Part shown: piece by piece, positions 62,445 to 64,000 of the stretch
How the letters are laid out: each line of letters opens with the position of its first letter
Numbering within the stretch: the stretch's first letter is position 1
Source of the DNA: Streptomyces poriferorum
GTDB lineage: Bacteria > Actinomycetota > Actinomycetes > Streptomycetales > Streptomycetaceae
DNA length: 64,000 nucleotides
Direction of reading: 5' to 3'
NCBI RefSeq assembly: GCF_019399235.1
Contig: NZ_JAELVH010000001.1
Coordinates: forward strand, 44,896-108,895
Translations under genes and position numbers: made by a program
The notes under the pieces: generated by a model
The model's input: only the letters and a program-made list of their open reading frames with translations
The model's database searches: none
What the model was told of the DNA's origin: nothing

Positions 62445-64000
62445 CCGGCCTCGCACCACCGTCCTACGACCCGGCCGCCCCGGAGTCGGCGACGACCCTG
62501 CCGGTCGGCACCCCCACGACCGTACGCACCTATGTCCGGGAGCTGATGCGGCGCCACCGGCGGCCGTTCGTCGTGGTCACGGCGCTCAACTGCGTGGCGG
62601 TGGTCTCGTCGATCGTGGGTCCGTACCTGCTGGGCGGACTGGTCGAGGACCTGTCCGACGGGGTCGCCGACCTTCATCTGGAGCGCACCGCAGCGGTGTT
62701 CGCGGTGGCGCTGGTCATCCAGACCGTGGTCACCCGGATGATGCGGCTGCGCAGTGCGATGCTGGGCGAGGAGATGCTGGCCGATCTGCGTGAGGACTTC
62801 CTCGTGCGGTCGGTCCGGCTGCCGCCGGGCGTACTGGAGCGGGCCGGCACGGGAGACCTGCTGTCCCGGATCACCACGGACATCGACCGGCTCGCCAACG
62901 CCATGCGCGAGGCTGTGCCACAACTGGCCATCGGTGTGGTGTGGGCGGGGCTGCTCATCGCCGCGCTGGCCGTGACCGCTCCCCCGCTGGCGCTCTCGGT
63001 GCTCGTCGCGCTGCCGGTGCTGATCATCGGCTGTCGCTGGTACTTCCGCCGGGCTCCCTCGGCGTACCGCTCGGAGGCGGCCGGTTACGCGGCGGTCGCG
63101 GCGATGCTCGCGGAGACGGTCGATGCCGGACGGACCGTGGAGGCGCACCGGCTGGGGGCGCGGCGGGTCGCCATGTCGGACCGGCGGGTTGCGGAATGGA
63201 CCGCGTGGGAACGGTACACATTGTTCCTGCGGTCGGTGCTCTTCCCCGTCATCAACGCCACGTACGTGACGATTCTCGGCGCGGTCCTGATGCTCGGCGG
63301 CTGGTTCGTCATCGAGGGGTGGCTCACCGTCGGTCAGCTGACGACGGGTGCGCTGCTCGCGCAGATGATGGTCGATCCGATCGGCCTGATCCTGCGCTGG
63401 TACGACGAGTTGCAGGTCGCCCAGGTGTCGCTGGCCCGGCTCGTGGGGGTCCGGGAGATCGAGCCGGACGCCGGTGACGCGGGCGTGTCGCCGGACGGCC
63501 GCGAAGTGCGAGCTGCCGAGGTGCACTTCGGCTACCGGGCCGGTCTCGACGTGCTGCACAAGGTGTCGCTGGATGTGGCTCCGGGTACGCGGATGGCGCT
63601 GGTGGGTCCGTCCGGTGCCGGCAAGTCCACGCTGGGCCGGCTGCTGGCCGGGATCTATGCTCCGCGGACCGGTGAAGTGAAGCTGGGTGGTGCGGAGTTG
63701 TCGCAGATGACGGCGGAGCGTGTCCGTACGCATGTGGCCCTGGTCAATCAGGAGCACCATGTGTTCGTCGGCTCGCTGCGGGACAACCTGCGCCTCGCCC
63801 GTACCGGTGCCGAGGACGCGGAGCTGTGGGCCTCGCTGGCCGCGGTCGACGCGGACGGCTGGGCGAGGGTCCTCGACGAGGGGCTGGACTCCGAGGTCGG
63901 GTCGGGCGGCCTGGTGCTCACCCCGGCGCAGGCACAGCAGATCGCGCTGGCGCGGCTGGTGCTGGCCGATCCGCACACGCTGGTCCTGGACGAGGCGACG
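62441..64000 (+). CDS. ABC exporter half with intact Walker A and degenerate signature (partial)
   Basis: ATG 62441, 520 codons to the window edge. Six membrane helices (about 40-320), then Walker A VGPSGAGKST, Q-loop NQEHHVF, and at the signature position LTPAQAQQIALARL instead of LSGGQ; Walker B LVLDEAT is reached at the edge. Partner of the preceding gene. Substrate unknown. Confidence 0.92.
   Translation, partial: MTGLAPPSYDPAAPESATTLPVGTPTTVRTYVRELMRRHRRPFVVVTALNCVAVVSSIVGPYLLGGLVEDLSDGVADLHLERTAAVFAVALVIQTVVTRMMRLRSAMLGEEMLADLREDFLVRSVRLPPGVLERAGTGDLLSRITTDIDRLANAMREAVPQLAIGVVWAGLLIAALAVTAPPLALSVLVALPVLIIGCRWYFRRAPSAYRSEAAGYAAVAAMLAETVDAGRTVEAHRLGARRVAMSDRRVAEWTAWERYTLFLRSVLFPVINATYVTILGAVLMLGGWFVIEGWLTVGQLTTGALLAQMMVDPIGLILRWYDELQVAQVSLARLVGVREIEPDAGDAGVSPDGREVRAAEVHFGYRAGLDVLHKVSLDVAPGTRMALVGPSGAGKSTLGRLLAGIYAPRTGEVKLGGAELSQMTAERVRTHVALVNQEHHVFVGSLRDNLRLARTGAEDAELWASLAAVDADGWARVLDEGLDSEVGSGGLVLTPAQAQQIALARLVLADPHTLVLDEAT

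Overview
The window has very high GC with strong third-position GC bias, GTG starts and long antisense reading frames. Together with its gene families (modular PKS/NRPS, GH62, RsbW-like ATPase, XRE-TPR regulators, IS701/IS5 remnants) it points to a Streptomyces or close relative.

Layout. (1) 1-22615, minus strand: three giant biosynthetic genes read right to left. The first (11945-22615) is C-A-PCP-KS-MT-ACP-KS-DH-KR; its A domain carries a textbook glycine code. The second (7411-11919) is MT-ACP-KS-ACP-TE. Neither has an acyltransferase, so both look trans-AT. The third (1-7418, cut by the window edge) is cis-AT in style: a loading module KS(Ser)-AT-ACP, then a module KS-AT-DH-ER-KR in which AT and ER have been gutted by in-frame deletions while KS and DH stay intact. 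Its KS-Ser module implies that chain initiation is on the last gene, so the functional order may be gene 3, gene 1, gene 2. Upstream lies a decayed Rieske oxygenase. (2) 24257-25681: secreted GH62 arabinofuranosidase with a ricin-type lectin domain. (3) 26.4-51.1 kb: an accessory region built like a stack of integrations. Four direct repeats (26.5, 28.0, 40.8, 51.06 kb) share a 24-bp identical core. The rightmost is the 3' end of an intact YjbQ-family gene; the other three are displaced copies of that 3' end. No integrase is visible.

Cargo between the repeats: 26.5-28.0 kb, an RsbW-like ATPase and a small membrane protein. 28.0-40.8 kb, the selenocysteine genes selB, selA, tRNA-Sec(UCA) and selD; a run of secreted proteins with peptidoglycan-binding domains; and an operon with MauE-like and MauD-like redox proteins next to a Tat-exported 12-cysteine protein. 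40.8-51.06 kb, a tightly coupled five-gene operon (XRE-TPR regulator, TIR protein, P-loop NTPase, membrane protein, small protein) in which three products carry short related Gly/Asn-rich motifs, a candidate amyloid-signalled TIR defence system. IS remnants, small unknown genes and a frameshifted DUF4209/HEPN-like gene follow.

(4) 51.0-64 kb, ordinary chromosome: YjbQ-family protein, flavin monooxygenase, MltG-like lytic transglycosylase, a 19-residue peptide, an ABC exporter divergent from a MarR regulator, a large FAD/Fe-S dehydrogenase, an L,D-transpeptidase lipoprotein, a 19-bp minisatellite, and a two-gene ABC exporter whose second gene runs off the window.
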